DNA of 64,000 nucleotides from Porodaedalea pini. Lineage: Eukaryota > Basidiomycota > Agaricomycetes > Hymenochaetales > Hymenochaetaceae. Positions 11,786 through 24,511 of the stretch are shown here, one piece after another. Numbering within the stretch: position 1 is the stretch's first letter; every line of letters begins with the position of its first letter. The stretch is taken from positions 1 to 64,000 of the forward strand of contig NBAY01000019.1 in NCBI GenBank assembly GCA_002794775.1. The letters run 5' to 3'. The translations under genes were made by a program, and so were the position numbers. Under the pieces are notes generated by a model. That model worked only from the letters and a program-made list of their open reading frames with translations, was not told the origin of the DNA and did no database searches.

Positions 11786-12661
11786 GATGAAGATTTGTTC
11801 CCCTCGTTCTTTCTAATGAGACTTGAGCGAGTGAGAGCCTAGTTCTGTGGCTTGACCGGACCGAGGTCGCTTTACTTCGAATCTATCATGAATTACTACT
11901 AACTGTACCGAACAGTACTGAGAAAACCGGCTCGGGACCGTTACGGGTCATATATAAGTAGATGGGATATCATTTCGCCAAGACAGTATTTATAACAAGC
12001 TTAACAACTATATATACATGTAGTATGCATGCCTCCGTTACACGTGCTTGGGTTGGTAACCCAACCGTTGTCTCAGTACAGTCCGGTACAGTATCTTCTG
12101 TTCGGATCATGTAGGCCGACTGCTGAACGTTGAACGTTGAACTTGAACCCGGGAGAGCACGAGCAATTCCTGACGTATGTATACACTTCTTGACATCACA
12201 AAATTTTGCATCAAATGATATACGCTTTTGGGAATGATAATGACGCAGTAATGATCGGACCAGACTAAATTAGGTTATATGTAGCTTTAATGGGATGACA
12301 AGGCTTCCTAAAGGCTTATAAGCGTGCATAATAATTGTGCAAGGTTGTAAGGGTAATTTAAGGCTTTCCACAAGGATATAAGGGCATGAAATAGTTGTAC
12401 ATATGTTTCATGCAAATGTAATGTGCTGGAAAGTCTGTCACTTCCATAATAAGCAAGGCGTAAGTTTTGCGAGCGTCTCATATACTTGTGCAAGACTTTG
12501 GTGGTTATATACGATGCTCATAAGCATCTCTGCAAGTATTACACGGAAAGTATAATTGCATTAAATACCTGAAGAACTGTGTCGTATAACTACAATTGCA
12601 TTAAATACATGAAGAACTATGCCATATAATTACAATGTATCCTATCCAATAATGAGTGATG
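11786..12661. other. Intergenic, AT-rich
   Basis: No gene supported. The only ordered structure seen is a pair of 40-bp tandem repeats near 12554-12633, described separately. Confidence 0.5.
12554..12633. repeat. Two tandem 40-bp repeats
   Basis: Unit 1 (12554-12593) and unit 2 (12594-12633) both begin AATTGCATTAAATAC and differ at a handful of positions. They lie just 3' of the uncharacterised minus-strand gene and may fall in its 3' untranslated region. Confidence 0.7.
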
Positions 12662-15285
12662 CTACAGCAGCGAGACGGGAACGTTACAGTGCATAGAGGG
12701 AATGCGATTGAAATATCGAACGAAGGTCTCAACGTAGAATGAGATCAAGGGACAGAAGTCCTTCACACTGGCACCTACGCTCGTGGGGAAGCCAGGCCAC
12801 ACCTTCAGAATGAGGAAAAGGGCCTCGACGGAGCCGTCATCCAATTGTTCTCCCCAGTACTCCCTTATCGGCTTCCGTATGTCAGGAATGACAGTGGTCA
12901 AGCCGTCAGTGGTGCCAAGATAGATGCAGCTCAATAGAGCATTCCATTGCCGATGCTCGTCCGTTGTCATGCGTTCGCGTGGCAGGATCAGTTGATCGAG
13001 CGCATACAGCTCGTACCAGAATAAAAGCTCGGAAAGTTCCCACTGGACTTCCATTCGAAGGACCTTGTTGCGGCCTATGCAGTCCGTTGAGACGGATTTA
13101 CCACGCCATACCTGCTGCTTAGTTCAATCGAACGGCTCCAAGTGGTGCTCGACGCCGAACACGACCTTGATGGTCGCCTTGTCAGAAATTTGTTGCCATT
13201 TCGTGGGAGGCAAGTCGCTCGCGTCTGGCGTGTCACGATCATGCGAAGAGAGAGAGATGTGACTGGCAGCCTGTCTGGATGGACTGGCATCTAGTACCGA
13301 AGGCATCCTGTTGTAGATGCGCTCTACGAATGGATCGGTGGTGTTTGGTGGGAGCGGCGTGGACTTCATGTAGTCGCCATGCACGATGGTCTTCCAGTCT
13401 CGCAGCCTGCGCCATATTGACTTGTCGAAGATGCCGCCTTTGAGGAGCATATCAATCAATGTAGGCCGTATACAGATGTAGTTGAGATAAAGATCCGCCG
13501 TCTTTTCTGCGCTGGGGTGGATGAGCAGAAAAGGTGGAGGGAGTGGGTAGAGTGCAGCGTGGGTCTTGTTCTGGCCTATGGTGCCGAGTTTCGTCAGACT
13601 GCCCAACACGACCTTGTGGTACGAAGGCAGGTCCGGTCGACCATCAACTCCGTTCGGTATGTGGAGGATACGAGCATAGTTAATGTAAGGCTCGCTTTGC
13701 ACCTTCTGCTTCCCCTTGTTCTCCGCCTTTTCTTTCTCGGCCCTCTTCTTGAAGCTCTTCTTCTTCTTTGAAGGTACGTTCACCCGGGACGCTGCGTCAG
13801 TGGAAGGGACTGAAGACAAAGGTATTGAAGGAGGAGCCTGAGTGTGTTTCGTAGCAGACAATGATGACGAAGGATGACTGAAAGCGGGAGCTCCAGGTTG
13901 ATGATTCTGAAAGCCGTACATTTGCTCGAGGAGCTTGCTGATGTCGTCTTCCACCATGAACTGACTCCTCGACAGATCTTGCAAATGCGCATCCAGTTGA
14001 AAGCTAAAGCCGTCGTGAAGAGGCCTTCCTTTAAATTGGAATAAGCCGCTTTCAACGTACTTCGACCATGGAACACAATCCCGGACGGCAAAAATTTTTC
14101 CATCTAACTGTTCATGCCGACAAATGAACCACACAGGTATACCGATCCGATAGAGGTGGTTGACGACGGAGGGCTCGGTAGTGAATACGCCGCGAACAGG
14201 CAGGATCTCTGTTTCATAGGATTGCTTCAACTTGATGCATGACAGCACAACATCAAGGTACGTATGCAGCCCATGCAGTTCGAGAATGGAGCGCTGGATG
14301 TCGCATACAGTGAACAATGTCTGCCGCCAGCTGCTTTTCAGGAGGCGAAGGCACTCGACTCCAAACTGGCCCACTTGCAAGCACCGCCTGTATGTCTTGT
14401 CCATTCCATCGTCGGACCCTTCTTGCCTGCGTATCGAGCCACTAGTTCGCGTTTTTGCTGCTATCAAGAGCAGTGCGGTTTCCAAATTGTCGATAAGTTC
14501 TCGACGCAACCGGCCGACTTGCATCTGCGGTTCGTTGTCGTGCCAGTGCTCCTTGTTACCATCCTCGTTGAGCAGGAGGACCTCCGTAAAGTCCTCAGAC
14601 TCTTTGGGATCGTACAAAGGAATGTCTACGACGAGAGAACAAAGGCGCACAAAGCTACCCGTGGTGTTATTCACATCGAACAGGATGCAAGCGTGATGGA
14701 TGGAAGTTTTTGAGAAAAATTGGGGCCATTGGCTGTATTCGTGACCTCCCCAAAAGCCATCGACATGTTTGAGAACACCAAGTTTCTCATTCACTATCAG
14801 GTATTGCAGTACCCAGTTTGCGTTCGGACTCGAGGTGACATTCTTGTTATACTGCATATCCGCCAAAACTTGGGCATCTAGGGCTTGTACTGGGTATACA
14901 CTCTCATCTGCATGCGAATACTTTAGAATGCATTTCAGAATCAGCAGCTCGCAAACGTACCGAGATCATGCGTCTTTTTCAAAGGTAAGGAATTCTGTTG
15001 TTGTCCTTCGCTCCTCGAACGACGCTCATCGCCCCATGAGCCAGGCTCATTGCTCCATGAGCCAAGCTCTCTGTCCCACTGGTATGAGCCTTGCTCCTTG
15101 CACCCCGAGCCTTGCTCTTTGCCCCCCGAGCCTTGCTCTTTGCCCCTCAAGCCTTGCTCTTTGCCCCCTGAGCCTTGCTCCTTGCCCCACAAGCCAAGCT
15201 CCCACTGGCACGAGCCTTGCTCTTCACCCCATGAGCTATTCTTGCCATTCGTACCATACCAAGAGTAATCACCTCCGCTTGACAT
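12662..15285 (-). CDS. Uncharacterised basidiomycete protein with N-terminal KEQG repeats, 3 exons
   Basis: Function unknown; I believe this resembles a large hypothetical family of agaricomycetes but cannot name a domain. Three exons are inferred. Exon 1 starts at 15285 (MSSGGDYSWYG) and holds five or so copies of a Gly-Lys-Glu-Gln-Gly repeat. A consensus intron (gtacgt...gcag) joins it to ESVYPVQALDAQVLADMQYN. The long middle exon runs down to 13166 with a basic Lys-rich patch (SKKKKSFKKRAEKEK). An in-frame TGA at 13124-13126 is removed if a 51-nt GT-AG intron (13115-13165) is spliced. The reading frame then continues QVWRGKSVSTDCIGRNKVLR and MEVQWELSELLFWYEL to the stop at 12662. Without splicing the product would be truncated. 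No transmembrane segment is evident, so a soluble protein is likely. Confidence 0.6.
15095..15200 (-). repeat. 21-bp coding tandem repeat (Gly-Lys-Glu-Gln-Gly heptads)
   Basis: On the plus strand units of the type GAGCCTTGCTCTTTGCCCC repeat with period 21. On the coding strand they encode heptads such as GKEQGSG. The repeat is in frame in exon 1 of the gene at 12662-15285. Confidence 0.75.
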
Positions 15286-16050
15286 CTTGAGATAGGTCTG
15301 TCGCAAGTTACGTGGTCGACGAAGGATTGAAATTTGGAGAACTTTGAGAAAGCCTTGACGTAGGATGAATCAGGATTGGACTGAAATGTCTTTGAAAACG
15401 TTCGAGCCTTCAGCGCATTCAAATAAGCAACTTTCTATGACACACCTTGCAATTTCAATCTGCCTCTCCACGGAGAAATCCTTGAAGTGTTGGGCCCTGA
15501 AGACGAGGACCTTCAGCTCAGCAAATACGAATTGTAGCCGCTGAGATACACAAGACGGTTTGCTACTGCAGACCGTCGATGATATGTCCACGAGTATGCA
15601 CTAGGCTGACTCTTAGGGACTTCGTGATGGTCGGGTGGGTTCTTCGGGCGGTGGTAACGGGTTGATTGATGGTGGGAGGCAACTTGAAGTCGACGACAAG
15701 AGCGGCAGCAGCGATGATCGACTTCGGACCGAGTCGTCACGTGCCGGAGTACATGGGAACGCACGCGCGACTCGCTCCCAACTAGGCTCAGGCCCCACTG
15801 CCGCAAGCCTGACTCTCACACCGATGTCTCCCTCCCCCCTATCTCATTCTCCGCGACTGTAGCCCTTCGACTGTCCTCAATCTTTTACTTGACCACGACC
15901 AAGCACACGCTCAACGGCCAGATTACGAGTAGTAGGTGCGATCATGCTACCTTGCTAGACTGAGCTTGCAAAACGGCACAGACCACCGCTCAGGTTTGGT
16001 AAGTAATTGTTTCCTTTTCTTTCTGCATAGTCAATAACTCATGGGCTTTG
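15286..16050. other. Intergenic
   Basis: Short frames on both strands but no recognisable protein or repeat. It separates the minus-strand gene from the plus-strand relic that follows. Confidence 0.4.
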
Positions 16051-16054
16051 TTAC

Positions 16055-18173
16055 TTGCGTGAGCGTCTGCGTACCGCTCGAACAACCGACACACCAAGGA
16101 TCAGTGACACATCGGGGATCAGCGATGTTATCCTCCAGTGGATCGTTTTCCCATCCATTGACAACGAGTTGACACGGCCAGATAATGATCACAAAGACTT
16201 TCGTGGATTCGAGAACGAGACACTCGCAAAGCTCCTGGCCCCCGCAGAGGTTCAGCTGCTCACTCCGGAGTAAGTACTTTGAGATAATCCTCTAGTGGAT
16301 CGTTTTCCCATCCGTTGATACGAGTCGACAACAGCAGCTGTCGTAGCAAGCCATGATATGGACTTCGTGCATTACCCAACAAGTTTGAGCACTAGAACTC
16401 AAGAAAGAGGTCCGTATACTAAAACATATCATATTGCTTTACCGGCTGACCATCGACAGCCAGATCAAGCAAATACTGGGATCTGAGCTTTCTGGGATCA
16501 GGATGGGATTTCTCGCTGTCTCGAGCCTTCTTTCACCTCGTCTTTCGACAAGTGCTCCCAGGCTCGATAGCAACCGCTGTCATAGTATAGCCAACCCTGC
16601 TGTCGTTGCCAGCCTAGTGCATGCGACAGGTGGGGTGGAGTATGCAGTACTGCAAACTATAGTTAGCGGTGCTGTTTTTTGATAGGGTGAAGGATGCACA
16701 TCAAACATACATCGTCATGTCAGGCGAGATATTATGATTGATTCAAAAAGAGGTGTGTACTATTCTTTCTTCTGTCTTTCTGTGATCTGAGCTTTCTGTG
16801 ATCAGTACGCTGGCTTCTTCCTCTTGTCCTCGTTTATCTGTTTACTTTACTCATTTGCAGTACTGCAGCGGACATCTTCGTCAGCAAGGGACGCTACCTT
16901 GCTAGAGCATATGAACCATGGACTAGCCCGCAACAAATTCTAAACAAAGGTATTCCTAACGCAAAGCTTAGCCCTGCTGAATTACAACAAATCACTGATC
17001 CACCTTGAACAAAAGAAGACGTACTCATGCCTTCCCTATCACATCATTGCTTATTTATATTACATACTTTCTAGATATCTAGCTTTGTTGCGTGCGGACA
17101 GGGCCACGGTAACAAACAAAAAAGGAGTTACCCGTGAACTTGATGGCAATCATAGCCGAGTCTTTGCCTTCGAAAATGGTTTGTAGGCCTATAAACACAT
17201 CTTTACGGCGCCTTCTTCTGCTAACTCAGGTCCCGCTGTCAAAGGCTCAAGGTGTACGAAAATAGGTAATGCAGAGATCCATGGTATGACCGAAGTCACT
17301 CCAGGATCACTTGCATACGTTACTGTCCAGGTATTTTATTTGTTTCACGGTTTGTGCATATATAATACTGAAAAATGTATTACTACCAGGTGTTAGGCGG
17401 GAGTCCGGGAGACGACTCGGACTGGGCAGGCCTCGGCTGACTGTTGTCTGGGACGTGCTATACTCGAGCGTAGACTCGGGACACGCTTACTCAGGCTAGG
17501 TCGTCACGGAGGTAAGAGGATTAATACAAGTCTAAACTAATACAAGGGGGACGAGTCTCACCTAGGTCGTCGCAGAGGTAAGAGGAAAAGCAGAACAAGG
17601 AGTTCATGCGATTCCTGAGACCTTATATAGCGACGACTGTGAGACTATATTACCTAACATTACATAACGAGCGGGAATGGAACAATTGAAGGTCATGTGA
17701 AGGGAGCGTGGGAAGTGATTGGAAAGATGATTAAAGATAATAAGAAAGAGCGGTTTAAAGGAAAGGAAAAGGGGAAAGGGGAAATAAAGAAAGGGTGAAA
17801 GTTCACGTTCTGACACCAGGTCTACTTTGCTCTTAGCGCAAGGCTCCATTTCTCTACGTCGAGTGCTCCAGAAATACCCGAGATGTTTAATGGTATTATT
17901 CAATTGTTCAGGTCTGACGTCCCACATGTCAAGAGGTACACTGCTGAGCTATTGATTTGGTGGAATTGGTATGTTCATCTGCATCTATGTGATATTATGG
18001 TCCCTTACTAACCCTTACTCAGAATCATCTTTCCGAATACCCAAGTGGCAACTGATCCTCATGACCTAGGTGCCATAGCTGATATTGAAGACTTCTATCG
18101 AGACTGGACCGAGGATGAGGAGGGCAATGAAGAGGGTGAGGAGGACAATGAAGAGGAAGAGGACAATGTATGA
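16055..18173 (+). pseudogene. Relic of a basidiomycete hypothetical gene (DUF6698-like), split by a solo LTR
   Basis: Protein-like pieces in order on the plus strand: DTSGISDVILQWIVFPS with RGFENETLAKLLAPAE (about 16100-16270); KGRYLARAYEPW (about 16880-16925); GVTRELDGNHSRVFAFENG (about 17125-17180); TKIGNAEIHGMTEVTPGSL with AYVTVQ (about 17255-17330). After the LTR come VYFALSARLHFSTSS, RYTAELLIWWNW and an acidic C-terminus (EEGNEEGEEDNEEEEDNV) ending at 18171-18173. The NARIHGM...TPxSLAY and LxWWN signatures are those I associate with DUF6698 proteins of agaricomycetes, function unknown. The frame is interrupted by stops and by the LTR at 17391-17815, inserted between VTVQ and VYFALS. Confidence 0.5.
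17391..17815. mobile_element. Solo LTR of the same Gypsy family as the element at 46-52 kb
   Basis: Begins TGTTAGGCGGGAGTCC and ends TTCTGACA, flanked on both sides by CCAGG (17386-17390 and 17816-17820), a 5-bp target-site duplication. Sequence and length (425 bp) closely match the 414-bp LTRs at 46197 and 52030, with more divergence than those show from each other. No internal region remains, so the element was reduced to a solo LTR by LTR-LTR recombination. Confidence 0.93.
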
Positions 18174-18771
18174 ATTTTGATTGAAATTTCCGCTCACATT
18201 CAATCCGATACCATCCATCTTGAACAGCTATTTCTATTTTCCCTATTGTTGGTCGCATATTGTTATGTGCTATTTCAATTTCATTCTATTCCAATACTTC
18301 CATCTAATTGTCATCCACGACAACTGCTGCTAAGTGAGCTATAACTATTATACACATGAGAACCAACAGTGTGCATCACCATCAATTAGAAAGCATTATA
18401 AGTAATTTCTTGCTTTTATAACTCCGACAACTCTTCCGCCGCCTTGTAATCCTGACTTTAGAATTTATTTAATTATATATAAGTCTGCAATACTTCCGCT
18501 AACTTATACTCTATTGAAAGTCTTATCATGTATTAAAATCTCTCATAAGTGTTTTGATATATTATAATTTGGTATGACTGTTATGCTTTTCGGTAAGTAT
18601 TATGGTGGATTGTAAGATGGAGTTCAGATTTTATTGCTCTATAATTATGCCCGAAATGATTATATGTATTACATGTCTTTTAAGACTTATAATTGAATAT
18701 AATTAGTTATAATACTCTGCAGATTTTTGTGATGACTTTTTCTCTATTAGCTCCATACATGAGTACTACTA
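18174..18771. other. AT-rich intergenic DNA
   Basis: Nothing beyond low-complexity AT-rich sequence was recognised. Confidence 0.4.
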
Positions 18772-19442
18772 CAGTTGGGCGCGGCTAAAGCCAACAACTC
18801 AAGACGTGTCAACTCCCAACTGTATCTCCTCCGTCAAAACACCTTATTTAGCACTTTAAACTATATAGATAGATAGCTGCAATGCATATCTACAGAACTT
18901 GCTGCTCAGATATTTTTTATTTTGACCTTTGAAAAAATCTTGACCAAGAATTGAAACAAATATTTAAATAATTACAAATCATTTTTGTTTATTACTTAAT
19001 TCTTCCAATAAAGGGAATGTTACATAAGACAAACGCCGATCATTATTTTACCAACTGCTGGAGAGCCCTCTTTACTATCAGAAATACAATGATGGGACTT
19101 GTATTTCTTCACAGCAATGGCAACCTGAAGGAATCAAGTCCTTTCCTAGTTTAAAATTAATATAGCAAGTTGTGATTTTGTGTTTCTCTGGGACATTTTC
19201 ACACAGATACCACATTCTAAGAAGGTGGGAGGAGCAAGGCGAGCTTGACAGCTTAACCCCTATTTTTATTTGAATTTTTAGATATTTGTTTTTCCAAAAA
19301 AATTGAAACAAATTGATGGGAAATCAAAAACTACGGATTCATGCATAACTTCCTTACTTGTATTACAGAAAAAAAATTCTCGACCTCTAAAACTCAAAAC
19401 TCCGGGCCGGGCGGAGTTGATGCTTTATGCCGCGCCCAACCG
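18772..19442. mobile_element. TA-flanked MITE with CAGTTGGGCGCGG termini, 671 bp
   Basis: The left end TA|CAGTTGGGCGCGGCTAAAG is mirrored at the right end by CTTTATGCCGCGCCCAACCG|TA, an imperfect inverted repeat of about 30 bp that extends to GAGTTG/CAACTC. A TA on each side fits the Tc1/mariner-pogo target preference. The AT-rich interior has no coding capacity. Confidence 0.65.
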
Positions 19443-20999
19443 TAGTAAGGTTTACTTTTCTTTCGGAATGACCAGCACGGTAAGCTAACTCAAAATATTC
19501 TCTCTCCTTTTAATTTCATTTCTTTGACATGAAGAAAGCCATATCGCATAGGAAGAAGAGAAAAGAATGAATCGTAAGCATGCCAGTGCTTCGCGTCGCG
19601 CTGGCCATTCCCACTACGCCACGTGGTCCACTACAAGTCCACAGTTTCGGCAGGTGATGCGTCTTCGCATTAAGACTCGCTTTGCATGCCGAAATCCTGC
19701 GCAAGGATGCCGGGACGTCATCTATCCGCCATGCTCTTCGTAAACCTTACAGACTCATTCGTTCAACCTCGGCAAGTCCTAGCTCAGCAAGTGTTTGCCC
19801 ACGAACTCTTCTTCTTGGCTCAATTTTCGAGCTGCTATCTCACATTCGCGTCGATTTTCAAGCTCACCATTAAGGCTTCCGTCCGAGACAAATTCAGCAT
19901 CGGAACCACGCGTGTCAGCATCACGACCAACTGTTTACCATGTCCCTGTCGTGTGAGCCTTCGCTCCCTGAAAATATTTTCCTGTCGTCCATAGGTCTTA
20001 CAGTTGCGCCGACTCCTTTCATGTTCATAATTGATATTTTCCTGCCCACTTCGCTGCGCGAGCCGCACTTGCATTGACAGTTCTAAGAACTACAGCGGAT
20101 TCTACCGCATTCCCGATGAAGGCTAGTACGATGCTCTCCGGGATCTGGAAGTTCATAAGGTGGTTGACTCTGCAGAGATCAAATGAAATTGTTTTGGAGA
20201 CACTTTCAGGGGAAGCGCTCGCTGAGACGATGGACTCATAAGGAAAAATTCTAGTTCAGCCGATAGCCTCCTGGAGTAAAAATAGTATGGGGGGACCGTG
20301 CTGCCGAAAAGGAAGAATACAAAAGTGCGTACACTAGTATTCCCTTTCCCCCCATTGAGCTAATTCTGTATTTAAGGTTCTTTGGTCTACAAGAGTACAT
20401 TCTTCCGTCTTCAAACGGATGAACAACGTTTTCAAGCTGCTCGAGCTGAGAGCAACAAAAAACGAAAAATCTCATGTGCAAATGAGAAGCTCGTACGGAC
20501 GGGGTATAGCAGACCGATTGACTCGCCTTTCTCTTTCCCTACGTTTACCGAACTACTGTCTACACTCCAGGCCCCGCAATAAATAACTCGAAGGTGTGTC
20601 TATTTCTATGGTCTTGACGAGCATCCGGATCATGAGGACAAATGCTTCTATCCTATGTTAGGTGTGCGATCTTCAAAGTGTACCTTTTTTGACAGCCGCC
20701 ATTCCATTTCTGACACATTCAAATTTGTGAATAAGAGATTTCGGGCCATAATCAGTCGTTCTGGTTTACTGTAACTTTCAATGTTTGGCCAGATTTTTTC
20801 TACCTTCAGAATGGAGTGTCAGCGTAAAAATGGCGACTGTCACAAGAAATAGGCATCGAAAACATCCCACTTTATCAGCATCGAAAAAAACCCGTTGTTG
20901 CTTCGCTGCGAATGCTGTGGGAGTAGGCCCCCACAGTTGGCCACTGCATATATGTGCAGCTTCGACTGCCCGCCTCCTACATTCTTCCCCCTTACTACC
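19443..20999. other. Upstream region of MFS copy 2
   Basis: No gene supported. The part 19665-20010 is homologous to 7915-8240 upstream of MFS copy 1, indicating that promoter-distal DNA was also duplicated. Confidence 0.5.
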
Positions 21000-23669
21000 A
21001 TGGACAAACGAATGAACTCTGACAAGTCTATTGCGGAGCAAAGCATTCAGGAAGTCTATGAAAGCACGGGAGATTCCTGCAAGTCGCGAACGTCCGAGGA
21101 TAAAGTCGATGAAGCCTCGGGTCCACTTGTTGCGCCTTCGAAGGAGCGAGCTATCGCAGAGAAACGCCTCTTGCGCAAGCTCGACATGAGATTCATGCCC
21201 ATCATCGTCCTCATGTACCTCATGCTCTACATTGACGTGAGCTCGTGGTTTACCTTGAGCTCATTGATGCTCATTTGTGTATAGAGAGATGCTGTCACGA
21301 CGGCACGACTGAAGGGCCTCGAACAGGACCTAGACCTGTCAGGTATGAATCTGATATGCTGTCGGTTTGTGATCTACTCAATAGCGAATATCGGTTCAGA
21401 CATACAGTATGATACTGTCGTAGCTATTTTCTACACGTTGTATTGTACAGTTCAAATCCCGTCAAATATGGTAAGCGGTCAGGCTCTCTAGTCTAGAAGA
21501 AATTCTGATGCTGTTTAAACGAAAGATTTTGAATCGAGTTTCGAGGTGAGCTAAGAGAGCTAGAAGAGGAAGCCGGTAAATGGTGTTCTGCAGAATCTGC
21601 TCACCTACATTCTCATAACCCAGACCGTCACTGTACTTTGGACTATGTGCCATTGCCTGGGGCCTAATATGTGCAATGACCGGTGTAAGCCCTTTCAGAC
21701 AACTCCAAGAATGGAACTCTATCTGTACTGCACTGACGCTTTGGACAGGTCACTCACAACTATGCTGGAATTCTCGCTTGCCGAGTATTTATTGGCTTAC
21801 CCGAAGTATGGCTTCATCAATGAAGACATTACAATACCGGTGATCTGATTCTTGCCCTTTGATAGGGTGCTTTCTACGCTGGCGCGGTATATCTTCTTTC
21901 ACGCTGGTATACACGGAAAGTGCGTGGCATTACCGAGCTCAGAGGTGTTGGCTTTTTTACACATCGCTTCATTCTTAGGAGCTCGCGTTTCGAACCTCCA
22001 TGGTGATCGCTGGCGTGATGTGCTCGAAGGCATTCGGGAGTGTAGGTAGTCACTTACTATATTTAGCAGAAGCGTGTTCCGATAACGGAGGGTTTCTAGT
22101 TGATGGCAGCCGGTATCCTTTCAAATATGGAAGGAAGGCGGGGAATCAGGGGTTGGAGATGGTAAGCATACTATGCTACTCGGGTTTTGTTTTGCGCACT
22201 CACCATCGATCATCGATGGAGGTTGTTCTTCATTGAGGTACTATCTTCGCTCTTTTCCACTTTTTCGTTTATTAATTGAATTGTCGTTATCTCCAGGGGG
22301 CCATTCCTATCGCTATTGGAATTTTGGCGTTGTGAGCTTTCTCAAAGAAATACACTAGAGCTTACAATCATTGAAGTCACTCCACAGATGGTCTCTTCCG
22401 GACCTTGTAGGTGCTTTTCCCTCTTGACTTCGACCTATCTTAGAATGAAAAAGCCGAGCAACACGCGTTGGATGTCTCACGCTGAGCGTCAACTCGCTCA
22501 GGCACGTATTTCCGAAGATGCAGGTGAAGCAGATGAAGACCTTGCTCAGGACTCGTGAGCGACCATAGTTTTCTACAATGATAGATTTTCGTTTTCTCAC
22601 AACTCTCTCAGAATGTGGTCGGGATTCAAGATGGCAATTAAGGACATCAAAGTCCTTATTCTCTCCGTTATAATATTAAGTGACCATGTGGGACTTTCCT
22701 TCACGAATTTCTTTCCTACGTGAGTATCCGACTCAGTCTCTCTGAGGACGGAAAGACGATCTAACATTACTCACAGTTTGACGGCGACGCTTGGATTTAA
22801 TCCTACGATTACTTTACTTCTTGTTGCGTACGTCTTGGCTGTTTCTTTTCGCGCGTGGCATTGAAGCATCGTTACCTCACCAGACCTCCATGGATCTTCA
22901 CTGCCGGCGTCTGCTGTCTCTACGGGCTACATGCAGGTATAGGTCTCGGACGTTGGTTTGCTAGTGATTGTTTGAACCACCTACAGATAAAACTGGGGAG
23001 CGATTCTTCCATGTCTGCAGTTCGTGGTGGGTCGTGATCGTGGGTTACATTATTGCTCTCTCCACATTTTCTATCGGAGGACGCTACTTCGCCTTGTTTC
23101 TGTTAGCGAGTGGCCACGCGAGTAAGTCAATTTGGATATAGGTTTCAGGATGTTCTCGACCATTATCAATCATCTATCGCCAGGTATTGCTCTGATCCTC
23201 ATATGGGTCTCAAATACTATCCCGCGTCCGCCTGCAAAACGCGCTGCCGCTGTCGGTATCGTCAGTGGTATCGGTAACGTAGGAGACCTGTGCGTATTCA
23301 AGTGGAAGTCTGTGAATACAGCAGAAGACTCAAACTTTTTCAAAGGATCGGCTCATACGTTTGGAAGGCAAAATGGGGCCCACAGTACCATCAATCGATG
23401 GTGATAGGCATCGCCGCACTTGCCTTTAGCGCATTCCTCACATTTGGTAAGTCCGTTTCAAGCCTACTATAAGGTCGTTGTAGCTGAGAAAAGTACTTTG
23501 TACAGTAATGCGCTGCATGTTGATACGCATGAATAAGAAGCTCGATGAGGATGAACTTGGAGCACTTAAAGATACGAATCGCAAACGCATCGAAGATGCT
23601 GCTCGTTTGGAAGGAATCACGCTGAAAGAAGCGATGGAGAGGAAGAAAGGATTTAGGTACCTTTATTGA
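21000..23669 (+). CDS. MFS transporter, Dal5/allantoate permease-like, copy 2
   Basis: Paralogue of the transporters at 9106 and 26417, with the same 20-exon layout. It begins MDKRMNSDKSIAEQSIQEVY and continues RKLDMRFMPIIVLMYLMLYI. Splicing restores IQYDTVVAIFYTLYCTVQ, PSLYFGLCAIAWGLICAMTG, THNYAGILACRVFIGLPE, IRGWRWLFFIEGAIPIAIG, TRWMSHAERQLAQARIS, FSIGGRYFALFLLASGHAG and the shared C-terminus. All donors and acceptors examined are GT-AG and no stop falls in an exon, so it appears functional. It is the most diverged of the three in the pore-lining middle part (for example SDHVGLSFTNFFP against SLLLGLSSSVFFP in copy 1), which could mean a different substrate. Downstream it shares a NACHT relic and a PXR1-like copy with copy 3. 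Confidence 0.88.
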
Positions 23670-23893
23670 AATGAAGATTGGTTTCTTTAGCTCTTTCCAG
23701 TATGAGACTTGAGCGAGGGAAAGAGCAGTTATGTGTATTGATTGGATCCTAGCCTTCTCAATGATATGATGATGTTAAACTCGTTTTATTTTTGAGGAGC
23801 GTCGACGATGCGCTTGTTTCTCGGCCAAGTAAGTTGCAAGTATTCTTTCTCCGAAGGTACAGTAGCATCATCGAGGGCCTTCACCTTACCCAC

Positions 23894-24112
23894 CTATTCC
23901 CAGCCCTCGTGGACCGGCTCCATTATCGCGTCGCGCATCTCATTATTGATGTAAATATGTACATCCCGTCGACTCTCCACCGAAGTATGATCGAGCTTCA
24001 TTTCGAGGATGTGTTGTTGTTGGGACGACAGAGCGTTCACAAAATCGTCTTCTGGTCGACTCGTGATGAGGAACCAAAGTTTCGAAGGAAACTTCGATGA
24101 CTCGTTTCTGAA
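23894..24112 (-). pseudogene. NACHT NTPase relic, unit A
   Basis: Read on the minus strand from about 24112 the frame gives NESSKFPSKLWFLITSRPED and then DFVNALSSQQQHILEMKL, followed by DVHIYINNEMRDAIMEPVHE and a stop at 23894. The xFLITSRPExD motif followed by a DIxIYI-type helix is characteristic of the sensor part of fungal NACHT (STAND-class) ATPases. No P-loop or repeat domain remains, so only an internal scrap survives. A homologous scrap at 29928-30140 shows that it was duplicated with its surroundings. Confidence 0.6.
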
Positions 24113-24511
24113 GCTCGCCTACCTAGTCGGATTCGGAGTTAAGAACAAAGACGACTATGTAGTCTGCCTTTGAGATTTCAGTAGTCTCGAGCCAAGCTAC
24201 AGTGGATCATTTGCGGTGTGAGTCATGGGATGGAGACGAATCCGCTGACTTGAACAAGAAGCTGTGCCAGAGATCTTGAACGTATCCGCTAGTCGACAGA
24301 GAGGGGAGAGGGGGGGGGGGGAGGGATAAGATGCCTGCAGTTTTAGAAACGAAAAGAGAAAAAGAAAAACTCTAAATATGTTACACATCAGTGGCTGTGT
24401 CCGGATCTGCACGACTTTCGGTCAGGAAAGTACGTACTCTCAGGTTTTCTTCTATTTCCTCTCTTTACTGCCGTTGAGGTCTTGTCGACTATCCTCCTCG
24501 TTGAAACAAAA

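Noticed and set aside
13124..13126. Premature stop making the uncharacterised gene a pseudogene
   Set aside because: A 51-nt GT-AG intron spanning it restores a continuous protein-like frame.
14232..14713. Two plus-strand frames of about 150 codons
   Set aside because: They overlap the long minus-strand exon at 13166-14866, show no motif, and are treated as antisense shadows.
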